A DNA stretch of 40,756 nucleotides, taken from JBQLZO01 sp052168315. GTDB taxonomy: Bacteria; Planctomycetota; Phycisphaerae; Phycisphaerales; UBA1924. The position numbers were made by a program, and so were the translations under genes. This document shows, piece by piece, positions 8,879 through 17,744 of this stretch (the stretch's first letter is position 1; the number at the start of each line of letters is the position of its first letter). The stretch spans positions 1 to 40,756 of the forward strand of contig JBQLZO010000015.1 of NCBI GenBank assembly GCA_052168315.1. Direction: 5' to 3'. The notes under the pieces were generated by a model. That model had not been told where the DNA came from. It ran no database searches and saw only the letters and a list, made by a program, of their open reading frames with translations.

Positions 8879-8944
8879 ACGCCCACGACCGAGGAAGCTC
8901 GCCCCACACCCTCCCCTCCTTCTTTCCCTCACCGGACCCAGCCC

Positions 8945-9796
8945 ATGCCCGAGGCGCTGCAGGGCAAGCCCATCATCATCACCGGCGCCTCGGCGGGCAT
9001 CGGCCGCGCCACCGCCATCGCGTGCGCCCGCGCGGGAATGCCCGTGCTCATCGCCGCACGCCGGGAGCAGCGACTCCAAGCCCTCGTCGATGACATCACC
9101 GCCGAGGGCGGCCGAGCCGTCGCCATCGCCTGCGATGTCAACGACCCCGATCAGTGCGATGCCATGGCCCAACGATGCCTCGACGCGTTCGGCTCCATCC
9201 ACGCCATCCTCGCCAACGCCGGATACGGCTTCGCGGCCCCCATCCACGAGACCACCGACCAGGCGCTCCGCGACATCTTCGAAACCAACCTCTTCGGCAC
9301 CATCAACACCATCCGTCCCGCGCTCAGGCACATGATCGAGCAGCGCGCCGGGCACATCCTCATCACATCCTCATCCATCGGGCTCCTCCCCATCGCCCAC
9401 CACGCGCACTACTGCGCCACCAAGGCCGCCCAGCACCACATCGGGCGCGGCATGGCAGCCGAACTCCGACACCTCGGCATCCGCGTCAGCACCATCCACC
9501 CCGTCGGCACCAAGACCGAGTTCTTCGACAAGGCCGCCGAGCACTCCGCGGATGCCACCATCCCCAGCGCACCCAGCGACGACAAACCCTCCGACATCGC
9601 CGGCGCCAACACGCCCCGCTTCCTCATGCAGTCCCCCGAGACCGTCGCCAAGGCCATCGAGCGCTGCCTCGCCCGACCCCGCGCTGAGGTCTGGCCCGGC
9701 GGCACCTGGTGGGTCCGCCTGCTCATGGCCTCCGCGCTCGCCATCCCCCCCCTCACCGACGCGATCAACCGCGCGGGCGCCAAGCGCCAACGCTGA
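8945..9796 (+). CDS. Short-chain dehydrogenase/reductase
   Basis: The 283-residue product is a classical SDR. The nucleotide-binding TGASAGIG is at residues 13-20, ANAG at about 90-93, catalytic serine in ITSSSIG (142-144), and the YxxxK pair as Y156/K160 in HYCATK. The family uses NAD(P)H to oxidise or reduce hydroxyl/keto groups; the substrate is not predictable here. After the Rossmann core there is an extra C-terminal segment of about 60 residues ending in a hydrophobic stretch (VRLLMASALAIPPL), as in the subset of SDRs that associate with membranes. It lies 66 bases behind the peroxiredoxin gene and ends 31 bases from the convergent reverse-strand gene. Confidence 0.9.
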   Translation: MPEALQGKPIIITGASAGIGRATAIACARAGMPVLIAARREQRLQALVDDITAEGGRAVAIACDVNDPDQCDAMAQRCLDAFGSIHAILANAGYGFAAPIHETTDQALRDIFETNLFGTINTIRPALRHMIEQRAGHILITSSSIGLLPIAHHAHYCATKAAQHHIGRGMAAELRHLGIRVSTIHPVGTKTEFFDKAAEHSADATIPSAPSDDKPSDIAGANTPRFLMQSPETVAKAIERCLARPRAEVWPGGTWWVRLLMASALAIPPLTDAINRAGAKRQR

Positions 9797-9827
9797 CCGC
9801 AAGAGCGCCACCAACGCTCCGCCCAGC

Positions 9828-10583
9828 CTACTTCTTGGCCGAGCGCTTCTTCGCTCCTCCCCCGCCGCCGCCCGCGCCCGCGGCCTTCTTCGCCGGCGCC
9901 TTCTTCTTCGTCGCCGTCCCCGCCCCGCCGGCCTTCTTCACCGACGCAGCGCCCGACTTCTTCGCCCCACGCCGCGGGACCGCCAGCCCATCGTCCGTCC
10001 ACGCCTGCAGCAGCAGCGCCACCTCCACGCTCTCGGCCGCCTTGACCATCCGCTCCATCTGACCCACCGCCCGCGCCAGGTCCACACCCTCCTCCAGCAC
10101 CCCGCACTCGATCAGCGCCGCGACCGTCCGATCCTCCAGCGGCACCGCGTGCCCATCGAGCCGCAGCACCGCCACCCGCGCCACCGCGAACGCCGGCAGC
10201 GATTCGATCGCGTCCAGGTACTTCCGCGCATCACGCTTCCCACCCGACGCCACCCCCTCCAGCGACACCGCGTGCTCCTGCACATAGATCGCCTCCAGCG
10301 CCGCCAGCAGCCGCCGCGCCCGCTCATCCGCCAGCGGATAGGTCTTCCCCAGCACCTCCGCCACCTCGTCCGGCCGCGACACGCGAAGCTCGTTCAGATC
10401 CACGAACGCGTCCATCAGCCGCTTGAACGCCCGATCGGCCCGACCGCTCGCCGACTCCCACAGCACCATCGCGTGCACCAGCTCCTCGATCGCCGAGCGC
10501 TCCGGCGGCGCTTCGGGCTTGTACTTCTTCCGAAGGCTCACCAGCAGAGAGTTCAACGCGTCGGCACGGTCAGTGGCGCTCAC
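9828..10583 (-). CDS. Degenerate HhH-GPD (endonuclease III)-like protein with Lys/Ala-rich tail
   Basis: The product has 251 residues from a GTG at 10583 with a strong GAGGAGG 8 bases upstream. Residues 30-165 recall the endonuclease III fold: an opening EELVHAMVLWESASG, a YPLADERARRL helix, and IESLPAFAVARVAVLRLDG where Nth-type enzymes have LPGVGRKTA. The catalytic lysine of that hairpin is absent (AVARVA), and the position of the catalytic aspartate is altered (VPLEDRT). Glycosylase activity is therefore doubtful. Residues 205-251 are a Lys/Ala/Gly tail (KKKAPAKKAAG) like those of histone H1-type DNA-binding proteins. It is last in the nusA-infB-DUF503-rbfA operon, 95 bases after rbfA. The fold assignment is tentative; nucleic-acid binding is inference. 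Confidence 0.6.
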   Translation of the reverse strand: MSATDRADALNSLLVSLRKKYKPEAPPERSAIEELVHAMVLWESASGRADRAFKRLMDAFVDLNELRVSRPDEVAEVLGKTYPLADERARRLLAALEAIYVQEHAVSLEGVASGGKRDARKYLDAIESLPAFAVARVAVLRLDGHAVPLEDRTVAALIECGVLEEGVDLARAVGQMERMVKAAESVEVALLLQAWTDDGLAVPRRGAKKSGAASVKKAGGAGTATKKKAPAKKAAGAGGGGGGAKKRSAKK

Positions 10584-10678
10584 AGTCAGACCTCCTCACA
10601 CTCTCGGATCCACCCCGGCGCGATCCGGCGCCAAAGGCACACACCCAGCATCCCATCAAGACCCCGCAACACCGCGGA

Positions 10679-11152
10679 TCATCCCTCCGGCGTCCGCTCC
10701 CGATCATCCCCATCGTCATCCCCATCTTGGTCCCCACGCGGCTCCCGAACCCCATCGCCCTCGCCCGCATCCTCGCCGCCCAGCGGCTCGCCCGGCTCGA
10801 CCCCCATCTCCTCGCGCACCTGCTGCAGCGCCGAGAACACCTCCGCCTGACGCTTGAACGACCGGTCCAGCTTGAACACCAGCTCCGGCATCTTGTGGAT
10901 CGACACCAGGTCGCCGGCCTTCCGGCGCACATGCCGCGATGCCGACTCCAGCGCCGCCAGCGCCAGCCGCTCCCGCTTCTCCGGCGCGATCGACACCCCC
11001 AGAACCGCCGAACGCTGATCCGGCGAGATCTTCACGCTCGTGATCGTCACCATGCACTCGTCCAGACGCGGATCGGACAGCCCCCGCGCCAGCACGCCCT
11101 GCACCGCGCGATGGATCACCGTCGCCAGTCGCTGATTCCGAACATCACTCAT
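10679..11152 (-). CDS. rbfA: 30S ribosome-binding factor A
   Basis: The 157-residue product shows the RbfA KH-like domain: R-x-E/Q-R-type N-terminus (NQRLATVIHRAVQGVL), DPRLDECMVTITSVKISPD, then HVRRKAGDLVSIHKMPELVFKLDRSFK. RbfA binds the 30S subunit during late 16S rRNA 5'-end maturation. After about residue 115 there is an acidic Gly/Asp-rich tail that most homologues lack. The ATG overlaps the stop of the preceding DUF503 gene as ATGA (11149-11152), so translation is probably coupled. Position after infB is the classical one. Confidence 0.95.
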   Translation of the reverse strand: MSDVRNQRLATVIHRAVQGVLARGLSDPRLDECMVTITSVKISPDQRSAVLGVSIAPEKRERLALAALESASRHVRRKAGDLVSIHKMPELVFKLDRSFKRQAEVFSALQQVREEMGVEPGEPLGGEDAGEGDGVREPRGDQDGDDDGDDRERTPEG

Positions 11153-11661
11153 CCGACGCTCCGGCCTTCCGCCTGTTCATCAACTTCATCGTCATCGCCC
11201 TCTGCATCCGCGCGCCGATCCGCCGCCGCGCGACCCTCGACATCATCATCTTCTCCCCCATCGAAATCCGACTCCTCCTCCGCGCGTCCCGCGATCAGCT
11301 CAAGCTCCTCCTCGGTCCACACCGGCTCGCCCGGCTCCTCGATCGCTCCAAGCCCGCTCGTGCGCTGCCCGCTCTGGCCCCTGATCAACTCACGCGTCGT
11401 ATCGCCCAGCTCCGCATCCCGAAGCGTCCGCAGCTTCGACTCGATCCGGTCCAGAACCTGCGCTGCGTGCCGGGCATCCCGCGACACCAGCGACAGCCCC
11501 ATCACCGCCACCGTCAGCACATCCAGCGCCGCCACCTCCGCGACCGAAACCAGGTGCTCGCGGTGCAGCCGATCCTTCACGGACTTGACCACCCGACGCT
11601 TGTCTTTCAGCGACTGGCTCTGGGGAATCAGGAGCTCAAACTGGAGAACCGCGATCACCAT
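11149..11661 (-). CDS. DUF503 (YlxP-like) protein
   Basis: The 170-residue product begins with the DUF503 domain (about residues 1-95): an N-terminal strand VIAVLQFELLIPQSQSLKDK, RRVVKSVKDRL, then VAEVAALDV and VMGLSLVSRD. The rest is an acidic, low-complexity extension not usual for the family. DUF503 proteins are small cytoplasmic proteins often encoded between infB and rbfA, as here. YlxP in Firmicutes has been linked to ribosome assembly; the role here is by context. The start is an ATG at 11661 without a strong ribosome site. The stop overlaps the rbfA start by four bases. Confidence 0.88.
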   Translation of the reverse strand: MVIAVLQFELLIPQSQSLKDKRRVVKSVKDRLHREHLVSVAEVAALDVLTVAVMGLSLVSRDARHAAQVLDRIESKLRTLRDAELGDTTRELIRGQSGQRTSGLGAIEEPGEPVWTEEELELIAGRAEEESDFDGGEDDDVEGRAAADRRADAEGDDDEVDEQAEGRSVG

Positions 11662-11699
11662 GGAACGGATCCGTGCGAACGAGGAGCCTCACCACCGTG

Positions 11700-11726
11700 G
11701 AACAAACGCGCGGCACGAGCCCGCGC
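11700..11726 (-). terminator. Weak hairpin after infB
   Basis: On the reverse strand GCGCGG and CCGCGC pair around a 7-base loop, followed by GTTTGTTCC. The stem is only six pairs and the T run is broken, so at most a partial terminator within the operon is expected. Confidence 0.25.
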
Positions 11727-11817
11727 CGCACCGCGAAGCGAGCCCCACGGGCCGGCGGTGGTGGCGGGGATGCCCCGCCCGCGCATCGCCGACGCCGAGC
11801 GTCCGCCCGCCCACGAC

Positions 11818-14793
11818 TCACAGCGTCCGCTTCACCTCCGTCTTGCGGTAGCACTCGATGATGTCGCCTTCCTTGATGTCGTCGTACCCGGCCACCTTCA
11901 TGCCGCACTCCTGGCCGTTGCGGACCTCCTTGACATCGTCCTTGAACCGCTTGAGCTGCTCCAGAACACGGTCCTGCTCCACCACGATGTCGCTCCGAGT
12001 GACACGCACGAACGCGTTCCGCTCGATCGAACCGTCCGTGACATAGCACCCCGCGATCGGAACCTTGCCGATGCGGAACACCTTCCGCACCTCCGCGTGC
12101 CCGAGCACCTCCTCGCGCAGCTCCGGCTCCAGCAGGCCCTCCGCGGCCTTCTTCATGTCGTCCACGATGTCGTAGATCACCTGGTAGGTCCGGATCTCGA
12201 TCTTCTTCCGCTCCGCGGCCTGCCGCGCCGCCGACGATGGAATCACATTGAACCCCAGGATCACCGCGCCAGACGCCTCCGAGAGCGTCACATCCGACTC
12301 CGTGATCCCGCCCACCGCCGCGTGCAGCACGCGCACCTTGATCTCGTCCGTCGCGATGTCCTCCACCGACTTCTTGATCACATCCACCGAGCCCTGCACA
12401 TCCGCCTTCAGAACGATCCGCAGCTCCTTCAGCTCCGACTCGGCCATCTGCGCGAACATCGAGTCCAGCGTCACCTTCGGCTGCGCCAGCTCCTTCTCAC
12501 GCTCGCGCTGGCGACGCTGGTCCGCCGCATCCTGCGCCTGCCGCGTGCTCCCGACAACAAAGAACTTGTCGCCCGCGTCCGGAAGATCGTTCAGACCCGA
12601 GATCTGCACCGGCGTCGACGGGCCGGCCGACTGCACGCGATGCCCGCGATGGTCCGTGATGTCACGGACGCGCCCGTACGCGCGACCCGCCACGATCGTG
12701 TCGCCGACCTTCAGCATGCCCTCCTGCACCAGCAGGTTCGCCACCGAGCCGCGACCCTCGTCCAGCTTCGACTCGATCACCGCGCCACGCGCCTGGCCCT
12801 TCGAGTCCGCCGTCAGCTCCAGCACCTGCGCCTGCAGGTCGATGATCTCCAGAAGCTCCTCGATCCCCCGCCCCGTCGCCGCCGAAACCCGCACGACCTC
12901 CGTGCTCCCGCCCCACTCCGTCGGGTTCAGCCCATGCTCGGCCAGCTGGCCCAGGATCTTCGCGATGTTGTTCTGGTCCTCGGCCCCCGGCAGATCGATC
13001 TTGTTCAGTGCCACGATGATCGGAACCTCAGCCGCCTTCGCGTGGCTGATCGACTCGATCGTCTGCGGCATCAGCCCGTCGTCGGCCGCCACCACCAGCA
13101 CCACCACGTCAGTCAGCGTCGCGCCGCGGGCACGCATCGCCGTGAACGCCTGGTGACCCGGCGTGTCGAAGAAGCAAATCTGCTTCTCCTCATCGCCCAC
13201 ATGCACCGGAACAAGGAACGCGGAGGTCGCCTGCGTGATCCCGCCAGCCTCGCCCGCGGCCACATTCTCCTTCCGGATCCGGTCAAGCAGCGAGGTCTTC
13301 CCGTGGTCCACATGCCCCAGGATCGTCACCACCGGGAACCGCGGCTGCAGGTCGATCACCTCCCGCTCCTCGAACTGCTGAGACACAACATCTTCCGCGC
13401 TCGTCGCCGGAACGACCTCGAGCTCGATGTCGTAGTCGATCATGATCTCCTGCGCCTGATCCGCCTCGATCCCCGAGTTCACCGTCGCCATCACGCCCTG
13501 CATGAACAGCTTCTTGACGATGTCCGAAGACTTCACGCCCGTCGCGGACGACAGGTCCTTGATCGAGAACGGCTCCGTGATCGTCACCTTGCCGGTCCGC
13601 GGCCCGGTCTGCATCCGACCGCCGCCGGTCTGCTCCTTCTGACGCTGAGAGTGCTTCCGCTGGCGCAGGAACCCCTCCGAACGCGAGAGCCGCTCCTCGC
13701 GCTCCAGCAGGTCCTGCGTGCGGAACTTCGCGCCCGCATCGCCGCGCTCGCCGCCCCGACCGCCGCGGCGCTTGTTCCGCTTCGCAGAGCGAGCGCTCTC
13801 ATCATCAGTCGCCGGAGCCGCTCCCGCACCAGCCCCAGCGCCGCCACGCGGACCGCGCGAAGCCGGGATCAGCGGACCCGAAGGACGACGCGGACGCGGC
13901 GTGTCGATGATCTCCGCCGCCTCAACCCGGATCAGCTTCGGGCCAGACAGTTTCGCCGGCTTCTGCGCCACATCCTCGATCCGAGGCCCCGCGGGCTTGA
14001 TCACCTGCGGACGCTTCGGAACATTCGCCGGCGCCGGACGGAACGACTCCTCACCGCCCGCCCGCTTCGACTTCTCGCTCTCGCCCCGCTTCGAGCCCGG
14101 CTCCACGCCCGGCTCGGAGCCCGCCTCGGAAACCGAGGCCGCAGCGCGCTGCCCGCCCTCATCGGCAATCCCGGCACGCTCGCCCTCGTCCCCGGCCCCC
14201 TCAGGCGCTCCGGCAACCGCGTCCGCCACCTTCTCCGACGCACGCCCACCGGCAGCCTCCGGCGCCGAATCCCCGACCCCGCTCGTCGAATCGCCCACCG
14301 GGGCCGCGCCACCCGCCGCACCCCCCGACGCACCTGATGCCACCGCTTCGCCGCCCTTGGCCTCGCTGGCCGCGGCCGCCGCCCGCTCCTGCGCGTCCTG
14401 CCCATCCCCATCGTCCGCACCGCCGGCAACCGCACCCTCGCCCGCCTCGACCGGTGGCGCTGCATCATCCGCGGCACCGCCGTCGGCGCTGGTTTCCGCG
14501 GGCGTGGTGTCCGCATCCCCGCGCTGCCCCTTCGCCGCGGCCTTCTTCTTCGCCTTCGCCGGAGCGCGCACCTTCTGGATATCCACCCGCGCCGCGGTCT
14601 CCACCGCCGTCGCCGTGCCCGAGTCGCCCTCGCTCCCGGCGCTGAACCACTCGCGGATCGTCGCCTCGAGACCGGCGCCCACCGACGACATGTGGTTCTG
14701 GATGTTCGGGATGCCCTCGGCGACGCACTTGTCCACGATCGCCTTGGACTTGACCTCGAGGTCCTTCGCAATCTCGAAAACGCGCTTGGCCAA
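11818..14793 (-). CDS. infB: Translation initiation factor IF-2
   Basis: The product has 991 residues. The start MAKRVFEIAKDLEV is encoded by TTG at 14793, with GGAG about 8 bases upstream; no ATG fits. Residues ~1-50 are the IF2N helical domain. A long Ala/Gly/Glu-rich region runs to about 400, followed by a second IF2N-like segment (ITEPFSIKDLSSATGVKSSDIVKKL). The G domain begins near 487 with GHVDHGKT (G1), DTPGH (G3) and NKID (G4). Domains II-IV follow, ending KEGDIIECYRKTEVKRTL. The switch I phrase reads GGITQATSAF where most bacteria have GGITQHIGAY. IF-2 delivers initiator tRNA to the 30S subunit and promotes subunit joining. It is second in the nusA operon, 226 bases behind nusA. The single forward-strand core copy of ACGT is inside this gene (13106-13109). 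Confidence 0.97.
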   Translation of the reverse strand: MAKRVFEIAKDLEVKSKAIVDKCVAEGIPNIQNHMSSVGAGLEATIREWFSAGSEGDSGTATAVETAARVDIQKVRAPAKAKKKAAAKGQRGDADTTPAETSADGGAADDAAPPVEAGEGAVAGGADDGDGQDAQERAAAAASEAKGGEAVASGASGGAAGGAAPVGDSTSGVGDSAPEAAGGRASEKVADAVAGAPEGAGDEGERAGIADEGGQRAAASVSEAGSEPGVEPGSKRGESEKSKRAGGEESFRPAPANVPKRPQVIKPAGPRIEDVAQKPAKLSGPKLIRVEAAEIIDTPRPRRPSGPLIPASRGPRGGAGAGAGAAPATDDESARSAKRNKRRGGRGGERGDAGAKFRTQDLLEREERLSRSEGFLRQRKHSQRQKEQTGGGRMQTGPRTGKVTITEPFSIKDLSSATGVKSSDIVKKLFMQGVMATVNSGIEADQAQEIMIDYDIELEVVPATSAEDVVSQQFEEREVIDLQPRFPVVTILGHVDHGKTSLLDRIRKENVAAGEAGGITQATSAFLVPVHVGDEEKQICFFDTPGHQAFTAMRARGATLTDVVVLVVAADDGLMPQTIESISHAKAAEVPIIVALNKIDLPGAEDQNNIAKILGQLAEHGLNPTEWGGSTEVVRVSAATGRGIEELLEIIDLQAQVLELTADSKGQARGAVIESKLDEGRGSVANLLVQEGMLKVGDTIVAGRAYGRVRDITDHRGHRVQSAGPSTPVQISGLNDLPDAGDKFFVVGSTRQAQDAADQRRQREREKELAQPKVTLDSMFAQMAESELKELRIVLKADVQGSVDVIKKSVEDIATDEIKVRVLHAAVGGITESDVTLSEASGAVILGFNVIPSSAARQAAERKKIEIRTYQVIYDIVDDMKKAAEGLLEPELREEVLGHAEVRKVFRIGKVPIAGCYVTDGSIERNAFVRVTRSDIVVEQDRVLEQLKRFKDDVKEVRNGQECGMKVAGYDDIKEGDIIECYRKTEVKRTL

Positions 14794-15019
14794 TGGACAC
14801 TCCGTCAGAGAACGCGGCCGGATGCAGTCCCGTGCCGCAGTGCGGACGCCGACACCCGGCGCCCTTCACGCTCAGCCCGGACGCACCACGATGGTGACCG
14901 ACCGGCGCTCAGCAGTCGTTCAAACTCAGCAAACGCCGGACGCACCTTCACGCCCGCCCGGCCGATTCCATCCCCCCACACCCATTCCAAACCCCCATCC
15001 CACACCCTCACCCCCTCAC

Positions 15020-16585
15020 TCATCCTTCAGTCCGAGGCGTCTCGCGCAGCGTCTGCTCGATCTCCGCCTGCACGATCTCCTCGCCCTCGCCGCCGCGCTC
15101 GATCACACCGCCGGCATCGGGATCCTCCGGAGCGCCCTCGCCCCCATCATCACCCGCGCGGGAACCACCGGAGCCATCCGCGCCCGAGCCCTCGCTCGCC
15201 GCAGCCCCAGCGTGCGACACATCGCGCCCGCCATCGCCCGACGAGTCCCGGCTCCCAAGACCCAGGATGTCGTCGGCCGCCGCCTCCGCATCGGGGTCCG
15301 AGCCGCCGCCGACCCCCTCCATCGCCCCATCCCCGCCGCCCAGGATCAGGCTCGCACGAGCCTCCTCCTCGGCCTGCTTCGCACGCTGCTGCGCTTCCTT
15401 CTCGCGGGCCTGCTCCTGCTCCACGACCTTCGCACGAGCAGACGCCGCCGAAACCGCCGTCTCGGCGACCGCCTGCTCCATCCCCAACTCCTCGACCAGC
15501 ACATCCACACCCACATCCTGGATGTCGAACACGCTGATCATGCCCAGCGCCGCCAGGCGGTCCAGCTGCTCCTCCGTCACGCCCTCCACCCCGCGCAGCG
15601 TCTCGGCCATCGTCTCCAGCGCCTTGTTGAACTCGTCCGGAGTCAGGATGTCCACATCCCAGCCCGTCAGACGCGCCGCCAGACGCACATTCTGCCCCCG
15701 CTTCCCGATCGCCAGCGACAACTGGTCATCCCGCACCACCACTGTCGCACGCCCCAGCTCGAAGCACAGCGAGACCTCCTCCACCTCCGCCGGCTTCAGA
15801 GCGTTCTGGATCAGGATCGACGAAGACTCGTTCCACCGAACGATGTCGATCTTCTCCCCCGACAACTCCTCCACGATGTTCTTGATCCGGCTCCCCCGAA
15901 CGCCCACGCACGCGCCAACGGCATCAACCTTCGAATCGATCGAGGACACCGCCAGCTTCGTCCGGTACCCGGCCTCACGCGCCATCGCCTTGATCTCGAT
16001 CACCCGCTCGGCCACCTCCGGAACCTCGACCTCAAACAGCCGCTTGATGAAGTCCGGGTTCCCGCGCGACAGCACGATCTTCACCTTGTTGCCCATGTCC
16101 CGCACATCCAGGATCAGGCAACGGATCCGGTCGCCCGGATGGAACTGCTCGCCCGGGATCTGCTCGGAGGCCGGCATGAACGCCTCCTCCTGCTCCCGAC
16201 CCATGAAGCACTGCAGCGTCCCACGCTCGTACCGCTGCACCGTCGCCGTCGCGATCTCGCCCACCCGCTTCGAGTACTCCTCGTAGATCGACGCCCGCTC
16301 GCCCTCGCGGAACTTCTGGATCATCACCTGCTTGAAGGTCTGCGCCGCGATCCGACCCAGCGTCTCCGGAGACAGCTCCATCCGCTCGCCATGCCGGAAC
16401 ACCGCCATGTCCCCCGTCAGCTTGTCGAAGCTGCAGGTGAACTCCTCGGCGTCAAGCGTGTTGAAGTGCTTCCGCGCCGCCGACACCATCGCCTGTTCGA
16501 GGTCGCGGATCAGAACATCGCGGTCCACGCCGCGCTCACGCGCGATCGAGTCGAGGATCCTCAGTGCTTCCTGGCCGTTGATCAT
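15020..16585 (-). CDS. nusA: Transcription termination/antitermination factor NusA
   Basis: The product has 521 residues from the ATG at 16585 (MINGQEALRILDSIARERGV), with AAGGA 11 bases upstream. The N-terminal RNA-polymerase-binding domain (1-130) is followed by an S1 domain (GEIATATVQRYERGTLQCFMG) and two KH domains with DAVGACVGVRGSRIKNI and AIGKRGQNVRLAARLTGWDV. A helix-hairpin-helix repeat (LRGVEGVTEEQLDRL) is near 360, and an acidic Gly/Ser-rich tail takes the place of longer C-terminal repeats. NusA modulates pausing, termination and antitermination. The usual upstream rimP and the downstream ylxR/ylxQ genes are not present in this operon. A terminator-like hairpin lies in the leader (16720-16762), which suggests attenuation. 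Confidence 0.96.
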   Translation of the reverse strand: MINGQEALRILDSIARERGVDRDVLIRDLEQAMVSAARKHFNTLDAEEFTCSFDKLTGDMAVFRHGERMELSPETLGRIAAQTFKQVMIQKFREGERASIYEEYSKRVGEIATATVQRYERGTLQCFMGREQEEAFMPASEQIPGEQFHPGDRIRCLILDVRDMGNKVKIVLSRGNPDFIKRLFEVEVPEVAERVIEIKAMAREAGYRTKLAVSSIDSKVDAVGACVGVRGSRIKNIVEELSGEKIDIVRWNESSSILIQNALKPAEVEEVSLCFELGRATVVVRDDQLSLAIGKRGQNVRLAARLTGWDVDILTPDEFNKALETMAETLRGVEGVTEEQLDRLAALGMISVFDIQDVGVDVLVEELGMEQAVAETAVSAASARAKVVEQEQAREKEAQQRAKQAEEEARASLILGGGDGAMEGVGGGSDPDAEAAADDILGLGSRDSSGDGGRDVSHAGAAASEGSGADGSGGSRAGDDGGEGAPEDPDAGGVIERGGEGEEIVQAEIEQTLRETPRTEG

Positions 16586-16719
16586 GGTGCTCAAAGTCCT
16601 TCTGAAGCCGGTCGAACCCGCCCGACCGGCCATGTCCATTTCGAGTTGTCCGGATGTCGAATTGTCGAGCGCCGCCGGAAACTCCAGCACACGCCCTTCC
16701 TGGTCTCACCGCAGATGCG

Positions 16720-16762
16720 TGGAAAAACAAAGACCACGCCCTGTCTCGCGATCGGCGTGGTC
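16720..16762 (-). terminator. Intrinsic terminator or attenuator in nusA leader
   Basis: On the reverse strand GACCACGCC (16762-16754) and GGCGTGGTC (16740-16732) form a perfect nine-pair stem around a 13-base loop, followed at once by TTTGTTTTTCC. This is a textbook intrinsic terminator in form. It is on the coding strand of nusA, about 135 bases before its start. No reverse-strand gene is recognisable upstream that would need a terminator here, so it is more likely an attenuator of the nusA operon. Confidence 0.7.
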
Positions 16763-17361
16763 CCACAGTGCCCCGGAACCGCGGATTCCATCCGCAGATC
16801 CGAAACGCGTCGTGATTCCCGGTGGCGTCACACCATCCGCGCCCTCCGTCCGCCGATCCGCGGAAGAGTCCGCGAACCGGCAACATCCGGGCGTGCCGTG
16901 GCCGACACCGCCGGACCCGCGAAAACCCGCGAGCCCCACGGATTGGATCCCATCAACTCAGCCATGGAACCGAACCGTGATCATCAAGACGCTCCTGCCA
17001 ATCGCCGCCCACGCGACCGACGCCTCACAGCGCCAATCGCGAAGCCCGGGACCTGTCCGATGCGAACCAGACAATAGCCGCACGCCAGCCCATCGGTCAA
17101 CGCTCGCACCCATCCCAGATCCAATCAGAAGCCGAACCACGCCCATCCCACCCCAGTCCATTCCGCGAGCGCCCCGCGCCGGCGCACGCCACCGGCATCT
17201 CTCCTACGCTTGCCCCGGGATCGCCGCGCTCAGCCCACGCCGGGCATCCCAACCCCTTCGCACCAAAGGGGAGCACCCGCGCCCGCGCGCCGCGCGACCG
17301 CAGCCTCCCCAGCGACAATCCCGGCGGAGACCCGCCCGCTCAACGCCCGGCCAGCGCTCAC
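16763..17361. other. Intergenic region between nusA leader and STAS gene
   Basis: These 599 bases separate two divergent transcripts. Several open frames run through it on both strands, but they have composition-driven Arg/Pro/Gly-rich translations and no ribosome sites. The nusA operon promoter and that of the STAS gene should lie here. I could not pick out convincing -35/-10 pairs. Confidence 0.5.
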
Positions 17362-17721
17362 ATGTCAAGCCCAGCAATCCATTTCGCAGGCGCCGATGCG
17401 CAGATCCTCGTGCTCATCTGCCCGCCCCAGTTCACCGGCGCCGCCGCCGACAACGCCATCGCCGCTGCCAACCGATACCTCCCGGACCGCGAGGACACCG
17501 GCATCGTCCTCGACTTCACCGACACCGCCATGATCGGCTCGGTCGGCATCGCCTCAATGCTCCAGATCCGCGAACTCTGCGCCTCCCGCGATGTCCCGCT
17601 GGTTCTCGCCGGGCTCTCACCCCAGCTCCACGACTTCCTCACCATGCTCCGCCTCGCCCAGCACTTCCGCACCGCCCCCACCCTCGAAGACGCCATCGCC
17701 GACGCCACCGCCGAAGCGTGA
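17362..17721 (+). CDS. STAS-domain protein (anti-sigma factor antagonist-like)
   Basis: The 119-residue product is a single STAS domain. The key phrase is IVLDFTDTAMIGSVGIASMLQ at about residues 48-68, where SpoIIAA-type antagonists have a strand, an aspartate and a phosphorylatable serine before the GI/GL helix (Ser here in IGSVG). It is followed by RDVPLVLAGLSPQLHDFL. Such proteins are phosphorylated and dephosphorylated in partner switches that free sigma factors or other targets. No kinase or phosphatase gene is adjacent. A lipoprotein gene starts 23 bases after the stop, so the pair is likely one transcript. The start ATG has no strong ribosome site. Confidence 0.8.
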   Translation: MSSPAIHFAGADAQILVLICPPQFTGAAADNAIAAANRYLPDREDTGIVLDFTDTAMIGSVGIASMLQIRELCASRDVPLVLAGLSPQLHDFLTMLRLAQHFRTAPTLEDAIADATAEA

Positions 17722-17744
17722 TCCCCAACCGCCCGCCCCATCCC

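Noticed and set aside
14805..15023. Reverse-strand 72-codon frame between nusA and infB, where ylxR/ylxQ might be expected
   Set aside because: No YlxR or L7Ae-type residues. Although its ATG overlaps the nusA stop, the sequence looks composition-driven.
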